This document shows, one piece after another, positions 49,373 to 62,909 of a DNA stretch of 64,000 nucleotides; the stretch's first letter is position 1, and each line of letters begins with the position of its first letter. The stretch is from Oikopleura dioica (Eukaryota; Chordata; Appendicularia; Copelata; Oikopleuridae), in NCBI GenBank assembly GCA_907165135.1, contig OU015569.1, positions 3,968,001-4,032,000 of the forward strand, in the 5' to 3' direction. The notes under the pieces were generated by a model. That model was not told the origin of the DNA, did no database searches, and saw only the letters and a list, made by a program, of their open reading frames with translations. The position numbers and the translations under genes were made by a program.

Positions 49373-49376
49373 TTAA

Positions 49377-52300
49377 ACATTCACAGAAATCAAAATCGGC
49401 AATTCATATTCAAATACAAAAAGCCTAAATTTATTGAAGAAAATAATGACAGTAAATCAACAAATAGGATATCAGAAGAGACTGCCTAATCATTTTAACG
49501 CATAATCGAATTTTATTGAACAAAATAATCATCACATGTCTATTTAAATGAATGTCAACTAAAATTCAAAAGATAGAAACTCGAATATATGATCTATAGC
49601 GACGACTGTCTGCGTTATCAAAATATTCTCATGCGCCTAGTCAGCAGCCTACTGAAATGAAGTGTGCATGTTTTTTTGCATTTGTTCTTTTTTTTTTCTC
49701 TTTGTGTTAGCTGATGTAGTATCCGTTAAGAGAAGGATTTTATTTTTCTTGAATACTCTTTACTACTATTTTGAAATAATAAAAATAAGAGTAGTGTACT
49801 AAGTTTTATTATTTTTTTTTTTTGAGTTGTTCGAAATTCGAATAGCGTTTTTCAGGGATAAGTGTCAGAAAAAAAAGAAATAAAATTAGGTTTACTGGAA
49901 CTGTCAAGTAATCGATGAAAAAGAGGAGCTGCAAGAAGACAAGCCGCAAAATCAAAGAAAACAAACTGAGACATTCTCTTGTTGGAATTTATTATAAAAA
50001 GAAAAGAGAATAGCTTCGGGTCACAGAGAAAGAAGCAGAAATGGGTCCATATCAGCAGCCTTTCACGAAGAAGAGGGTCAGGTAATGTTTCTTAGTGTTT
50101 TATTGGTTTTCAAGAATCAACTTTGATAAGTTAATTTTAAAATCAAATACCAAAAACATCGATTATTTGGATATGAGAAGCTCTATATTCTCACATAAAC
50201 TATAAGAATCTCTGCCCCTTATTTAATGCTGCTAAAGATCTTTATTTTCTACTGACTTGGATAAAAACCTTTGGAGAAGGTTATCTGCGTCTGTTGGTGT
50301 TCTATCGTTTTTTTTTGGGAATCTGGTTTCGTGTAAAATCAGTCTCGTCATAATTTGTAGCGATGGTCGACCGTTGAATCTTTGCGACCACAAATTTGCA
50401 TAATTTTGGCGATTCGCTAAATCCAATCTGACTACGAAATTTGCCATTCTATGGCTCAAGACGTTCAAAGTGGAGTAGGCGATGCATTCGAGCGTCGAGA
50501 AAGTCATTTTCCGCGCAGAGCGCAGCGGAACCCAGTGTTGTTTCAGCCCATCAAAGCAGGTGCACATTTCCTTGCTCGCCGCTCTAAAAGCACAAAATAA
50601 AAGGGCCCCTCGCTATCTAACCCAAACAGCCACAAGTTCAACTTCTCCCTCATTCCTTCCTCCAAATTGTCCTGCTACTTGTATATTGTTATCACGTGCG
50701 CTTCATGAATTTGCACAAATCAACGCGATATTTCCGTAAAAAGTAGCTGCACCTTATTGTTGTCATGTTTGCCGCACATCGCCAGCTTGTTAGGAATGCA
50801 AACTGCCTTCGTTTCCTATCTTTTCTTCGAGGGATCAGTTTTTTATTCTTCCGCTGCACCGTTGTGAGCCAAAACTAGAAGGTAATTCAATTAATCTCGT
50901 AGGGGATGCGAACCGCAAATAAACTTAATTGCCTCACTTCAGTCATTAAGATCATTATTTAGCAAGGCAAAATAATCACACGAATTCTCTAGTACACACT
51001 TCTGCATCCAGTTCCACGAAAAAACAATCCAAAAATCCCCTTTGCATCTTTGATCCAAGTCACAGTTTAATTTTTCTTCAAAACCTGAATTTTTGAAGAA
51101 CTTGGTCTCTTTTATTAAGAAATTGAATGAAGAGCGGCTTTTTTTAAAGCAAAGCCGCGAAGTAGCTTTACCAGGATTATATCGGTATTATTTTAGGGAG
51201 AGGACTGCTCTGGTGAGCGCGTTTGGAGAACTTAAGCTTGCAAAAATTGTTTTTTTTTTACAATTTTGGCAATAATTAAGATAACTCGTCAGAATCCTTC
51301 AAGGACTTTTGAAGTCAAGAGCTTGGCTCAATCGCACTTATACGATGATCACACTCTATTTGCGCTCTTTTGACTGTAACAAGCAGAAGAGTCATATTCT
51401 TGATAGGATTTGGGCAGTGAAGGGGCGACAAGGTTTTGTAAATTGAGTGAGCATGAAAAGTATTCTGCTTGTTTCGTCATTACGCTGTTTAGTGGACGCA
51501 ACTAGCATAATGTAGGAACCGAAAATTTAATTGATTCAAAATCTATCTAATTCGAATAATATTTCGGAAATTATAACGTCTTTTCCTTGGCGAGCTGCCA
51601 GCGGGAAGCCGCTCTCTATCAGACGACCATCAGTACACCACCAGAGAGAATTTTTTTTTATTTCGAAACGATCGATTTCAGTAGGAATATCAAGAAACCG
51701 TTTTTTTTACGATTTGTTCGAAGTAGCTTGTCAGACTAGAGCTGGTTAGACCTCGTCTTGTTGGTTTGGCCTCGTCTTGCTGAAACTGGTAAATATAATT
51801 ATCGGACCATAATCACGCACTGACCGGATGATATAATCAACTCTTTTGCCAAAGCCAATTTATTTAATTTAGTCTGCCGGTGAGGGAAAAGAGAGATAGC
51901 TAGAATTATAAAATTGTCAAATCATGGTATGTTTACTCAAGTATATCTGGGAGAGAAAAAAACGGAAGTGAAGAGAACTGAAAATAAATAAAGTAGTTAT
52001 TCTTCTGGTTGACGTGGTCAACGCGAGGCAGATCATCGTGACCGAATTTCGGATGAAGTCCGTAAATAAGCGCGAAATCTAATGCAAACATTTCGACATT
52101 ATTGTCAGACTTTCTAAATATGGAAAGTTCTCGCGTTCTGAAATACTAGAATTTTCGGCGCAGTTCGCCCCATGAGTTGACCCTACAGTTTATACGAAAG
52201 TATAGTTATTTAGATACTGTACTAAGAAGCGAGAGAGAGATTAAAGAAGAAATGGCTTGGCGTAAAAAAAGAGCGTTTTTGGGATTTTAATGATTGTTTG

Positions 52301-53143
52301 AGAATTTAAGTCGATTTAGTAAAATGATTTCGTCGGGAGTCGCCCGATCGTGTATCACAAGCTTTTTTCCAAAATATTTGTGATAGACACTTGTCCGCAA
52401 CTCCTTTCCGGCTCCATAAAGCGCGCAAAGTCGAGTAATTATTTTTTTCTGATTCCTCTACTGATCCTTACTACTCCGAACCTCTATTTTTAGCCCAAAC
52501 ACAGGAATTCTTATATTTTTAAATCGAAGGAATTGCAAGACAAGTCTCGGGTTTTCCTTCGCGTTTATGGCCCACTCTCTTAGACAGATGGGTATAGACT
52601 GGCAAAATAAGGCAAAGAAGGTTTCTGAATAAATATTTGCGCTCTAATTTTAAGCAGAGATGAATCGCAACAGGTGCTAAAATGACTTGAAACGTTTTCC
52701 GCGAGATTTTAATTTCGTGCTTCCAAGTAATAAAAGAAATGACTTTACGTGCAATATTGTCTATCAAGTGCGTTCGAGAAAAATATTTTTCGGCTTTGGT
52801 GATTTTCGTGATTTGAACGCGAATCCAAATTCAAGAGCTGATCAAGTAACTCCTACAACGGCACTAGAATTGTAATAAATCCCCGACACCGAAAGAAAAG
52901 GGAGCAAAATAATGTCATGTCGTACTTTATGCTGAGACGTAAATTTTACGATGATTTAACGATGTCCGAATTTGGTGAGATTTTTTGACCTTTTATTTGA
53001 GATTCGAAAGAGAAAATTTAACTAAAGAAGAATTCACTCAAGGGCTCAATATCAGAACATTTTAATCGGGATTTTTGATTGCGGAAAGTGACGAAGTTTA
53101 ATTTAGAATTGAACTCCCGCCGAATGAGAATACGATAACGACA
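49377..53143. other. mostly gene-free region
   Basis: AT-rich with poly-T runs near 49690 and 49810. Apart from one minus-strand ORF (50232-50567) I see only short frames with no splice or family support. The right end is the 5' flank of the SLC43 gene. Confidence 0.35.
50232..50567 (-). CDS. hypothetical 111-residue ORF
   Basis: Single ATG-to-stop frame with balanced composition (MANFVVRLDLANRQNYANLW, SLQIMTRLILHETRFPKK, TPTDADNLLQRFLSK). No recognised domain, signal or TM. An antisense plus frame overlaps part of it. It may be a small single-exon gene. Confidence 0.3.
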   Translation of the reverse strand: MCTCFDGLKQHWVPLRSARKMTFSTLECIAYSTLNVLSHRMANFVVRLDLANRQNYANLWSQRFNGRPSLQIMTRLILHETRFPKKNDRTPTDADNLLQRFLSKSVENKDL

Positions 53144-56100
53144 ATGAGTTCGCTGAAAGTAAGTATCCGCTTCTACCATATCCGCCTTATTTCTAGCGAC
53201 GATTCAGGTGAAAAATTATTTATTTTTTTCAGAAAGCTGCCTGTGTAACAAGCACCTTCATCGAGTCGCTAGTGTTTACTGGGCCGCTTTTGGGCTGGTC
53301 ATCGCTTGCATTCTGTCTGAAAAGCGAAGGCTACTTCGATACCTGTAGCCAGCCTGTTGAGAGCGTCCATGTTTCTGCCTCCGAGAGCTCGGAGCTAGAG
53401 ACGACGTCTCTTTTAATCAACTCCTCCGAGCATTGTTCAGTCGAGAATGACACCATCTGCGCAGGTGCAAATTAATACTCGTCGGTAACAGCGATTCAAA
53501 AGTATTCAGACCAAACGAAAACCATCAACGACCTGTATACATACGCAGCCATCATTTGCAACATATATTGCCTCGCTTCTGGCTATCTGCTTGACAAGGT
53601 AAGAGAGTTTGCTTTTGTTTTGAACGGGTCGCATTGCTCGAGTAAGGCGGTTTCTGTAACACTCTTGGTGAGAGGCCTTCACAACATTAATATAAACCAA
53701 AACAAGCGCCAAGGCGAGCTTTCACGTGATGTCCGCCGCAGCCGAATCCTCTTTGAGATCGAAGTAAATCCCATTCCGAAATGGCTCCTAACTCCGCAAC
53801 GTCTACTTTTACGGCTTAGAAGCTTTGCCAAGTTACCTATTTCGGTATCTGCAGCTTCCTGTTTAGCATTTAATATCAACAAATCTAGGGGTTGCTTTGT
53901 TGCAACTACTGTCATTTAAGAAATACAGAAAGGAGCTACTTTTGAACTCTGAAATGTTAAGTTCAAAAGCAATCGTAATAAGCGCGTGCCCGCTAATCCA
54001 GTTTTAACAATATTCGATAACATTGATGGATGAGAGCTAAGCCGAATCGGCTTCAGTTACCGAGAAAGGTTCAAACAACGTGGCAGCCCGAATACAGTTC
54101 TTTTCTGTTTCAGTTTTGCCTCTCCACGGCGGATTCGGCTGTGTGAACGCTTGATTTGACTATTTTCCAAACAGAAATGCCTCGATAAGAAAAACGTGGC
54201 CCCAAAAAGATTGTTTGGAAAATTAGCATTGGCATCTCATAGACTCAACTTTGATTAATTGTTCAGCAATTTACGCTCTTTAGTCATCTTTCTTGCTAAT
54301 TTTGTTATTGTCGACTCCTTCTTTAAATATATTTGTAACATAATAGATGCCCGCTTTCGCCAAAATAACGTTGATTAAATTTATTAAAGGCAGTGTAAAG
54401 AAAGCTTTGTTTTGGCGTTTTCGAAGTTTTTCATAAGAAATCATACCTAATTAGTAATTACGTTCGAAGCTCACGAAAACTCACGATAATTAGGCGAGTA
54501 ATTATATGTGGCCTAAATAAAAGTATGCCCTATTCGATTGAATTTTCAGTACGGAACTTGGATCTCGCGCTTCCTATCCTGCCTTTTACTTACAACTGGT
54601 GCGATGCTGATGGCTATTTCCACACCAAGTAGTAGTTATCTATACTACTTTGGCTTTCCGATGATGTCTTCTGGAGGAATAGCCCTGCTTGTCTCCAACA
54701 TCCAAAGTAAGCTGCCTGATGCTCACATTTAGCAACTGCTCAGAGCTGGAGCGGGTACTTAGCAGAGTACTCAGTCTAAGTTGCGCAACTTGAAAAGCGA
54801 GAAGCGCATTTCAGGAAGTTTGCAAGAGAGATAATTCTTTGAATGGAACTTTAGTTGCGAATCTTTATCCCAGCAAGCGCGGAGTAATCATCACCGAGAT
54901 CAACGGCTTGTTCGGCTCATCCTCTGCGGTCTTTTTAATTGTCAAAATGCTCTACCAGAGGTAATTCCCGTTCCAGGCACAGTCCTGCTTATTTTATGGA
55001 CATTTACGATGGTTTCTAAAGTTTAGCGAGTAGGCTTCTTATGGATAGCTTAGCATAACCTTATAACGATAAAGTGGAAGGTATTCTCATGTACTATCGG
55101 CCCATGCAGGGTTTTTGGGATCCTATCTTTGGGGAAAGAGATTGCTTATCTTTCTCGTCCTAAAACTTTGTAACAACACTTAAATAATGTTAAGGTGCCT
55201 ATCTTAGATATTGCGACATAACGGCGTTCTTGTGTTTTGATAAGCTTTTTTTAACATGTCAAAAGTAAAACAATCAGCCGTTCGAACTTCGAAATAAGGC
55301 TAGTAGTTTTGAAGAACACGTGAAATCTTCTTCGAAATCTGTCGTTTAGTGGAATTCCTCTGTCGCGGATCATGATGTCGTACGGTCTGTTGAGCCTCCT
55401 CTGCCTCGTCAAGACATTTCTCCTCATGCCCAGGTGAGCATCTTGCTAATAGTTTAATCGTAGCGCACTCTTACAAATCTTTCAATTACACGAATCATTT
55501 TTATCACGCGCATAACAAACTTTCTTCCGTGAAAAGATTGATCTTTCAGGTACAACATTCCCTTCGACGTGCCACCTGGCTTCGATTTCGGTCTTTGCGA
55601 TCTGCAATCCAAGAAAGGTAACGTCTTGACTTACTGCTGGTCAGAAACGGTCTTGGGCAGAGAGAGGCGGCGACCGTTATTCAAATTTTATGCCTAAATT
55701 GTGAAATGCGCTTCCCACTGCGTCTCTCTCCCACGAATATTTTCAATCAGTGAAAAAAACGAATTTTACAAACTTTCCAAAATGGTAATTTTATGTGTTA
55801 GAAGTTGACGAGAGGAAGGTCGACTTGAGCAAGAAGTCTGAGAGTTTCTCCAATTCTGCAAGGCACGGGTTCTGTTTTTTATTAACTCGTTTCGGATTTC
55901 GATTTATCAAATATGTTTCTTGAAATGACCCTTTCGTAAGCTCCATGCTCTACATTGGATTTCTGTTGTTCTTCGGAATCTTACTGCTGCGCCTCAATTA
56001 TTTTCTGTCGTCTTATTTTGCCTGGCTTTCTGATCTAGGATAAGGTAGAAAAAACTAAGTGCAATTAAATGTCAGCAGATGCGCCCGGTTGTTGCGATTC

Positions 56101-57257
56101 CTTTAAACATATTCCAACAAACTGCTTCTTTCTTATAAAGCAGAGGTTTGAAGCGATCATGGTAAAGTTCAACATCCATTTTTTACCTTTTAAAAGTCAG
56201 ACGCGTCATTCCCGACTGTGATGCCCGCGCAGAGTACATTTCAAAGTACGTCAATATTCTTGGTACGGTTCAGCTGCTCGAAGCGGTCACATACGCTCCT
56301 CTAATTGGCGCTTTCTTCGACTATCTTCGGCGCTTCATCAGAAGGCGCAATGAAAATCTGCCTGAAGAAATCAGCTCTCTAAAAGCGAATTCTGTCTGTC
56401 TCTTTATCTGCCTTATTTTCGGCGTTATATCCACAATTCTGCCCTGCATCGACAACATTGGTGAGTCCTATTACATAGTAACTTGCGTAGTTGGATATTT
56501 GTGTGAACTTAGACTTGAAGCTCGAGTCATATTCGAACGATTTGATAAACTTGTGAAAAAATGATAGCATTAAAGCACTCGTGTTACATGCTTATAGACT
56601 TTGTTGAGCGAAATCGTTCTTGACGCCCTTCTTGAATCATTCTTGCTTCAACTATTTTCTAATGAAGTGTACCCTCTATCAACGCTACACAAGAGTAGAA
56701 ATACGTGTAGCTATGTTATAACAATTCTCGATTAGCATTACAAACAGTCACGATCGTATCACTTTGTCTCTACCGCTGTTTTTACGTTGGAACCATAGGA
56801 CAGGCTTGTTAACCGCGCGCATCTTACCAGGAATGTTACATTTGTAATCTGTGCGTATTGCTTCAGCCCATTGCTAAGCTACCTTTTTAACATATGCGTT
56901 CCCGGTGGAGCACTTCGGCAAACTGTATGGAATCGCTCGCGTTGTCGGTGGCTTCTCAACTTTTTTATCAAAGCCAATTTTCGCCGCAGTTGTTGAAAAC
57001 GATAATGCTTTCAAGGATGCAAATATCGACTTTACGATCGCGCTCAGTAAGTTTTAAATTTTTCCGTAAATTTAAAAAAATACTTAGTACTTTGCTTCGC
57101 CCAACCGATAAATATCTATCGCTGTGCGATGAAAAAAGAAAAAAAGTTCATTGATGAAGATGAAAACAATTTGGAAACAAGTTTCATTCAGAAGGATCAG
57201 TTCAAATTAAAATCTACCAAAATAAGTTACTTCGGAAGGCTCCCAGAATTTAGATGA
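53144..57257 (+). CDS. SLC43A3: SLC43-family membrane transporter (SLC43A3-like)
   Basis: Thirteen exons (53144-53158, 53233-53464, 53510-53598, 54550-54706, 54855-54960, 55350-55433, 55550-55617, 55802-55862, 55941-56038, 56197-56460, 56748-56798, 56879-57046, 57088-57257) give about 520 residues, normal for the family. Landmarks: FTGPLLGWSSLAFCLKSEGY at TM1, SGYLLDKYG after TM2, NLYPSKRG, the SLC43A3-like loop YNIPFDVPPGFDFGLC, ATFLTYAFPVEHFGKLYG near the C-terminus. SLC43 members are 12-TM facilitators of amino acids (A1, A2) or nucleobases (A3). The loop suggests A3, but substrate cannot be fixed by eye. Introns 56039-56196 and 56799-56878 need GA donors; 55863-55940 a GC donor. The 951-nt intron 3 is the longest. 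Confidence 0.85.
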
Positions 57258-57757
57258 ATTTTATCAAAAAAAGTGTTAGGCTAACACTCCTGGAGAACAA
57301 GTCTTAGCTCGTAAACTAATTACGCACTTCGCCTTAGGAAGCAAAAAAAGAGGTGCAAATTTGACATTTTTCCATCTCAATAAGGTTAAATGCAAGTAAA
57401 AGCGCTCCACAAATACGTCTTCATATTCTCAGGAATTGCTCTTTAGTGAACTGTAAAAGAATCACAAGGTGGACCACCTAAACTCTTCCGTCATGCTCAA
57501 CTCGCTCCAGTCAATTGCTGCCTAGATAAGTAATCCAGTTCCGATTTTATTTGCAAGTTCCATTCTCGTCATTTTTATTTCTGAATTCTTGATTAAAACA
57601 TGAACAGTCGACTCTGGGTTTCTTGATTCTGCAACACTTGTAAACTAATAAACCAATTGAAACAAGGTGACTCGTCTGTCAAAGTTTATTTGAAGAGAAG
57701 TAGTTTCGAGGAGCTACCGTCTATTGCTTCCCCTGCTGGGCATTGTCTCCCATGTTT
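57258..57757. other. 3' flank of SLC43 gene
   Basis: No coding frame recognised in about 500 bp. Confidence 0.3.
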
Positions 57758-60737
57758 TCTAGCATTTCGTGACTGAGCTCGATTTCCGCCTCGCTTGTTT
57801 CGTTTTGGCGTTTTTGGGATCCCTAACAATTTTGAAGACAGTAACTCTTTTAAATTATACCTTGGTCGTCATCCATACAATTTTCTCCATTCGATGCTTT
57901 GCCGGTGAGTCGTCAATCAACTCAGTTTTCTTGGCCAACACTCTGTCGAATAGAACAACCAATGTTCCCGTTAAAACTTAAAAGCGACTATAAGGTCATG
58001 TGATTGACTAGTTACCTACTGCTACATATAAAAAATGAGAGAATAAGTGTTGCTGCCATGATTTTCGTTGGGACTGTTGGTTTCTCTTCCATTTTATAAG
58101 TCTCTTTTGGCAGATCAGATTATAAGTTCTGCTCAAACTCAAACAGATCTGTTCCACAGATACCTGGTTTATTATTTTTGTGTTAATAATTGAAAACGAC
58201 TTGCTACAGTTCTTCTCTGGTCAGCCCCAGTATGTATAAATATTTAAGGCGACTCCATTTCAATTTTGTTACTTTCATCGACAAATAATTTAGCCTTGAT
58301 GAGAGCTAATGAAGCTGAGTAGATCAACGATGTCTCATTTTAAATTTTCGGATATAACTAATGCCAATGAAAGTCTCCCCTTTTAAAACCAAAGCTTCTT
58401 ATGATTGCTTATGAAGGTCTTACTTTTGGTCGAATAGACATCCTATTTTTATACTAAAATGGATGTTTTATTATTTTCTTAATGATATATTTATATAAAT
58501 ATGGTAATATTGCCGTGCTATAAATATAAAAACCGTGGTGATTTTACTCTCACTCTGATGAGCAGATGAAAGGCGTCGCTGCGGATGAGGGGTCCATTCT
58601 GTCACTAATACTAAATATACCAAGAAGCTGCTTATATTAACCTAGCAGAATTGAGGAGAAACGAAAATAAGAAAAACGCGCTTTTGGACAAGCATAAACA
58701 AGGTGAAGAGTTAGGTCGAAATAAGGCTTTTACCGTGGAACCTATGCAGACCTATGGATTATGACCCACCGAGAGGAAAGCCTTTCAAGGTAGTTTGCAG
58801 AGTGAATGAGTGGAGATATTCTTCAGGTAACGCATGAGGTCGACTATTACAAACCATTTCTGGAAAAAAGGGAACTATGTGCATGGATTGCAATCTGCAT
58901 TCTTGGTTCTCTCGTCTTCTGCATGTAAGATTCTAAACACATTTTCTGGGCTCGCCTGTTGTCTGCCCTCTCCAGTGCCATAACCACCATTACGGGAAAT
59001 AACAGTTTTCAGAAAACGCTGCATCAAGGAAAGAAAAACACAGTATAGACGAATGATGAGTTCAACTACGCCCGAAGATGAGTTTAACTCGACTGGTACT
59101 CTGCGAGGCCTGGGTCTCAAAATTTTTGTTCATTTGATTCGCATATTAATGAGTGATGGTTCATCACTGATGGACGTTAATAGACCCATCTGATCAGGCA
59201 CAAGCAATCGTCTCAACCCTCTGGCAACCCGTTCTACGCGCTACCACAGTGGCGGCATTTTCACCACAGAAGCTTCACAGAAGCTATTCTAAATATTCTA
59301 TCAGGAATTTCTTTTAGAAAAACAAACTCGATAGCCTCTTATTCTCAGTTAAACCAGTGAGCTACATTCGATCATACAATTCAATTTCCCAAGGTGGCTT
59401 TTGTCATCGCCGGCCCTTTTTTATGAAAACTTTGGTTTTTCTGCTCAATAAATACGAAATTTTTCAAAATTGAAGAGATTGAAGGCATTTGAATAGCTGT
59501 ATTGAGTAGCAGTCAAATATCATTATCATGTTCAGAATAATCACACAGACAGAATATAAAAGGGGCAATCGATATTCGAATCGATTGCTTAAAAGACCAT
59601 GCCACTTTATATATTCACGAATTGGCAGATTTATAATCACTTTCTTATTCAGCAGAGCTAAAATGAAAACTCCAAGTAATCGGTGGGAACAAACCCTCGC
59701 TGGCCTTTTTCGTTCTCGATCAACGACCAGCCATCAGACAAACTTCGAAAGAGTGATAGCTGCTCGTTCTTCGACACGGATATGCAGCGCTCAAATTCAG
59801 CCTAGCATATGATACAAATAATAATGTCGAGGGATAAACGTATGTTAAAAGAAAGTTCTTTACTTTTGTATCAGTTCCTTGAATGAAAACATGGCTCTGC
59901 AAGGTCGACCCTTTTCCTCATCCGCTGAAGGCGGCGGCGGCGGTGCAATTGATTTCTTATCGGAGCTCAACTCATTTTCAAAATATCAGTTAGAGATAAA
60001 CCAATCTTCTGAATGTATTCTCATCGTTAGAAGGGTGCTGCTTCCCAGCTGCCCGCATAGTGACACTTTTTTAAGCCATTGTCCTGATTATTGTGCACCT
60101 CGCTCAGCTAATTCTTCGTAAATAGATGAAAAAAACTTCTGAAACATTCAGATTCGAATAGAATTTTTTTAAAGGGTGGAAAACGGTGAATGCGAAATTT
60201 ATTTAGTACGAGCCACTCCTTGGGTTTTAGTTTCTCGATGGGATTGTTGTACTCGGCGCGCTCCGTGTGGTATTGTTTGGATTGTGCGGATCTCGCTACA
60301 TTGGAAAGTTTTGGCGATGCCGGATTCGACTTATTCCGCGCCTTGTTGCGGATGCGTTCGTAAATCTTCGCTGGGGAACGCGATCGACGTGGCGTTCCTC
60401 GCGGGGGCAGTGCTGGCGAGTTACTCGCAGAAGTGGCAAAACTCTTCTCGGGATACGGATCTTATCAATAGTAATGCGAACTCAGAAGGCGCAAATTACC
60501 TTCATAAATTCTACTTGATTGAGTTTCGGAAGTGTTGCTGCGATCGACATACATGTAGCTGCCAGTTCCGAAGGAATCCGCCTCGTCAGGTACCTGTTCG
60601 GGAGCTTCTGGAAGGAGACTACGCCCTCCTATTGAGATTGAACGCTGTCTATTTCCGACGGACGACGAGTAAAACTCATTTAGCTTCTTCTCTCGCAGAG
60701 ATGATCGAGGCTTTTAGAGGAGTCTCCAGACAGTCTT
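57758..60737 (+). CDS. unresolved membrane-protein exons, one or more genes
   Basis: Several plus-strand segments look like exons of membrane proteins but could not be joined with certainty. About 57758-57903 reads LACFVLAFLGSLTILKTV and TLLNYTLVVIHTIFSI up to a GTGAGT donor. From an ATG at about 58754, two exons (to 58920, from 58972) read PFLEKRELCAWIAICILGS and on to a stop near 59046, a possible 68-residue single-TM protein. From an ATG at 59891, a Gly-rich N-terminus is followed by about 60220-60345 (FLDGIVVLGALRVVLFGLCG, then FWRCRIRLIPRL). Overlapping frames near 60.3-60.7 kb prevent a firm model. Family not recognised. Confidence 0.25.
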
Positions 60738-62060
60738 TCATAAAACAAATATTGAATGGATTGAGCTGTCGCTAGTTGTAACCCTTTCCGGAAGCGGTTC
60801 TACGAGTCGATTGTAGCTCCTTCTTATCGAGGAATGGCCGGAGTCCCGCTCCACTCGAGGTGAACTTGGCGCCAGCTTTCGCGAAATCGTCGGCGTCGGC
60901 ATTCCCAAAGTGATCTCATCAAATTTTAAATTCTTCAGATTTGGCAGTTCCACTTCGGCAGGACGCGGGTAATCAACGTTTTCTTTTTGTAGCTGTTTTG
61001 TGACCTCTACCTGTAAAACGAGCTTCTTAATCAGATGAATAAACGAAAGTGTGTTTGATTCGAAGCGTTCCTGATCGTCATTAGGATTGACAGAAGAGAT
61101 GGTCATTTTCAATTTTTTGAGTTGCGCAGAGCGCTTCTCAATCAGATTAGTCTCAATCTTGACAATGTTAGTGAGTAGCTCGAGCCACGTGTTCGAATTT
61201 TTCGAATACACTTCTTGTAGAGTACGACATGCGTTTGGTATCACGTGCTCAACACTTGATCTTTGTAGTTGATTGAACTTATCCACTTGCAGAGAATATT
61301 CTTCTGTCGAACTCTGGCATCGAGTTTATAAACTGCGCATTTAGTAAAAAGAGAGTATTCTTCGATTTCTGACTATCAAACTTGGATTGTTTATAAACAC
61401 GTATCTCAAAGAGGGCCATCTTATCAGCGTAGACGACTCTGTACTTATCAACGTCCTTGGAGTTCTGGTGCTTTTCGTAACTGTTGAGTGCTTTACAATG
61501 GGCCTTTGCTCGCCGCTCGTTTTCGTATTTAGCCTTCTGAAGTGCTCTCCTCGCGTCACTCAGGCACTCCCTATCTCGACGTAGATCTGTAATAACGTAG
61601 TCTTTGGTCCGCGATAAAGTGAAAACCTCCTGTTCAATCGACACGTTCTGGAGTTCCTCGAGCATTTCTTCCGCCAGGTAGCAATTACTCTTACGCAACA
61701 CTCGCGCCACAGGAGAGTTGCTATCTGTTCCTTTAGAGGACTTTTCGTGCGTGTCTGCTTTCGCGTGGCAGTAGTCGAAAAGCGCATAGAAAGAGTTGAA
61801 GCAGCTGTCCTTAGACTTGTTCGTCTTCAGATGATGCTTCTTGCAAATATGCTTCAACTTTTTATTAAATTCTTGCTTTTTTGGGTGAACATTCTTTTCG
61901 CGCCGACAACACTGCTAGCTGAATAATATACAGCTGGCATACGTCTTCGATTGTGTCGTCTAAGTACACATCTTTCAGAACATAGCATACTTCGCATAAA
62001 ATGACAACGGTTAATACTATAGATCTCTGCTGAAACCACTCTGTCTTGCCGCCAATTGTA
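60738..62060 (-). CDS. F-BAR-domain protein, 5' end unresolved
   Basis: Exons 61399-61911 and 60738-61313 join in frame with a GT-AG intron to a stop at 60738. A further upstream exon ending near 61943 (CEVCYVLKDVYLDDTIED) fits through a 31-nt intron. The layout follows the FCH/F-BAR pattern: a helical FCH part (PKKQEFNKKLKHICKKHH), a long coiled coil with basic patches, then SLQVDKFNQLQRSSVEHVIP NACRTLQEV, which parallels the KFN...Y...IPNIFQKIQEM region of FNBP1/CIP4 proteins. F-BAR dimers bend membranes in endocytosis and cytoskeletal control. After the domain there is only a Ser/Arg-rich tail (TPTISRKLAPSSPRVERDSG), with no SH3 seen. The start codon was not found. Confidence 0.6.
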
Positions 62061-62099
62061 CGCTACTGTTATCATTCAATTTTTCCCCATGTAATTTGT

Positions 62100-62909
62100 C
62101 CCGATAAACTTGGAGAAGTCGTAAAGCAGTCTTTGAAATTGATCAATCTCAATTTTCAATTTATACTTTTCATTCTCAAGCTAGAGTTCTAGCTTCAATT
62201 CAGCCTCGAAAATGAATAGTTTCGATATATGAGTTTTGGCTTTTATAAATTGGCAGCCGGAAGAGTCGGCATTTAGAGAATTGAACAAAAAAGCTTACCG
62301 CTCTTTCGATATGCTCCTCTCAAAAAGTTCACCATTTCCTTTAGCGCAGCGATATCTTTTAGCAGCGAAATCAACTGTAGGCTTGCCTCGCATCTGTAGT
62401 CAATTTCCTGGAGAAGCTTCTCTGGCGAGTACCACAAAACGCCCCAATCCATTTCTCACTCTTCTACTAAATCAACAATTCTCGGAACAATTCGAAAGTC
62501 GGCTAATAGCGCAAGAAAAATGTTTATTTCTCGGATGACTGAAAGAGCAGAGGAAAGGTTGTCAGATGTATGCATTAGGTTGTTTTACACCCGAGGCAAT
62601 GACATCTGATTTTACGTCGTCGCATATCACATAATACTATGATGTCCGGCAAAATCACATTTATAGAGCCCCGTCTAAGCTCATTCGGAAAGCTCCTCAC
62701 TTTCGTTACAAAAATCGATGTTTAGGAGAAATCAGAAGAGTGCCTCGCGCTGCGCGGTCACGTGATTACCGAACTCCCAAATTATTACCAGCTTTGGACA
62801 AAATAGAGCAAATTTTTCGATGAAATAAGAAGTGAGACTGATTTTTAGAAGTGGAAAGAACATGAGGTGCTTTTATTCATTCTGCTAAAAATATACATGA
62901 CAGGAGTTT
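62100..62909. other. intergenic or 5' part of the F-BAR gene
   Basis: A minus-strand coiled-coil-like stretch (ENEKYKLKIEIDQFQRLLYD) at about 62100-62190 may be a 5' exon of the F-BAR gene or a remnant. The 100-codon plus frame at 62236-62538 has no support. Confidence 0.25.

Noticed and set aside
59891-60737. Weak resemblance of some segments to diacylglycerol lipase membrane regions
   Set aside because: Only a few residues align, in different reading frames, with no lipase GxSxG motif visible.
60176-60775. 199-codon plus-strand ORF
   Set aside because: Overlaps the last exon of the F-BAR gene and mixes frames that look coding in different short stretches, so it is unlikely to be a single exon.
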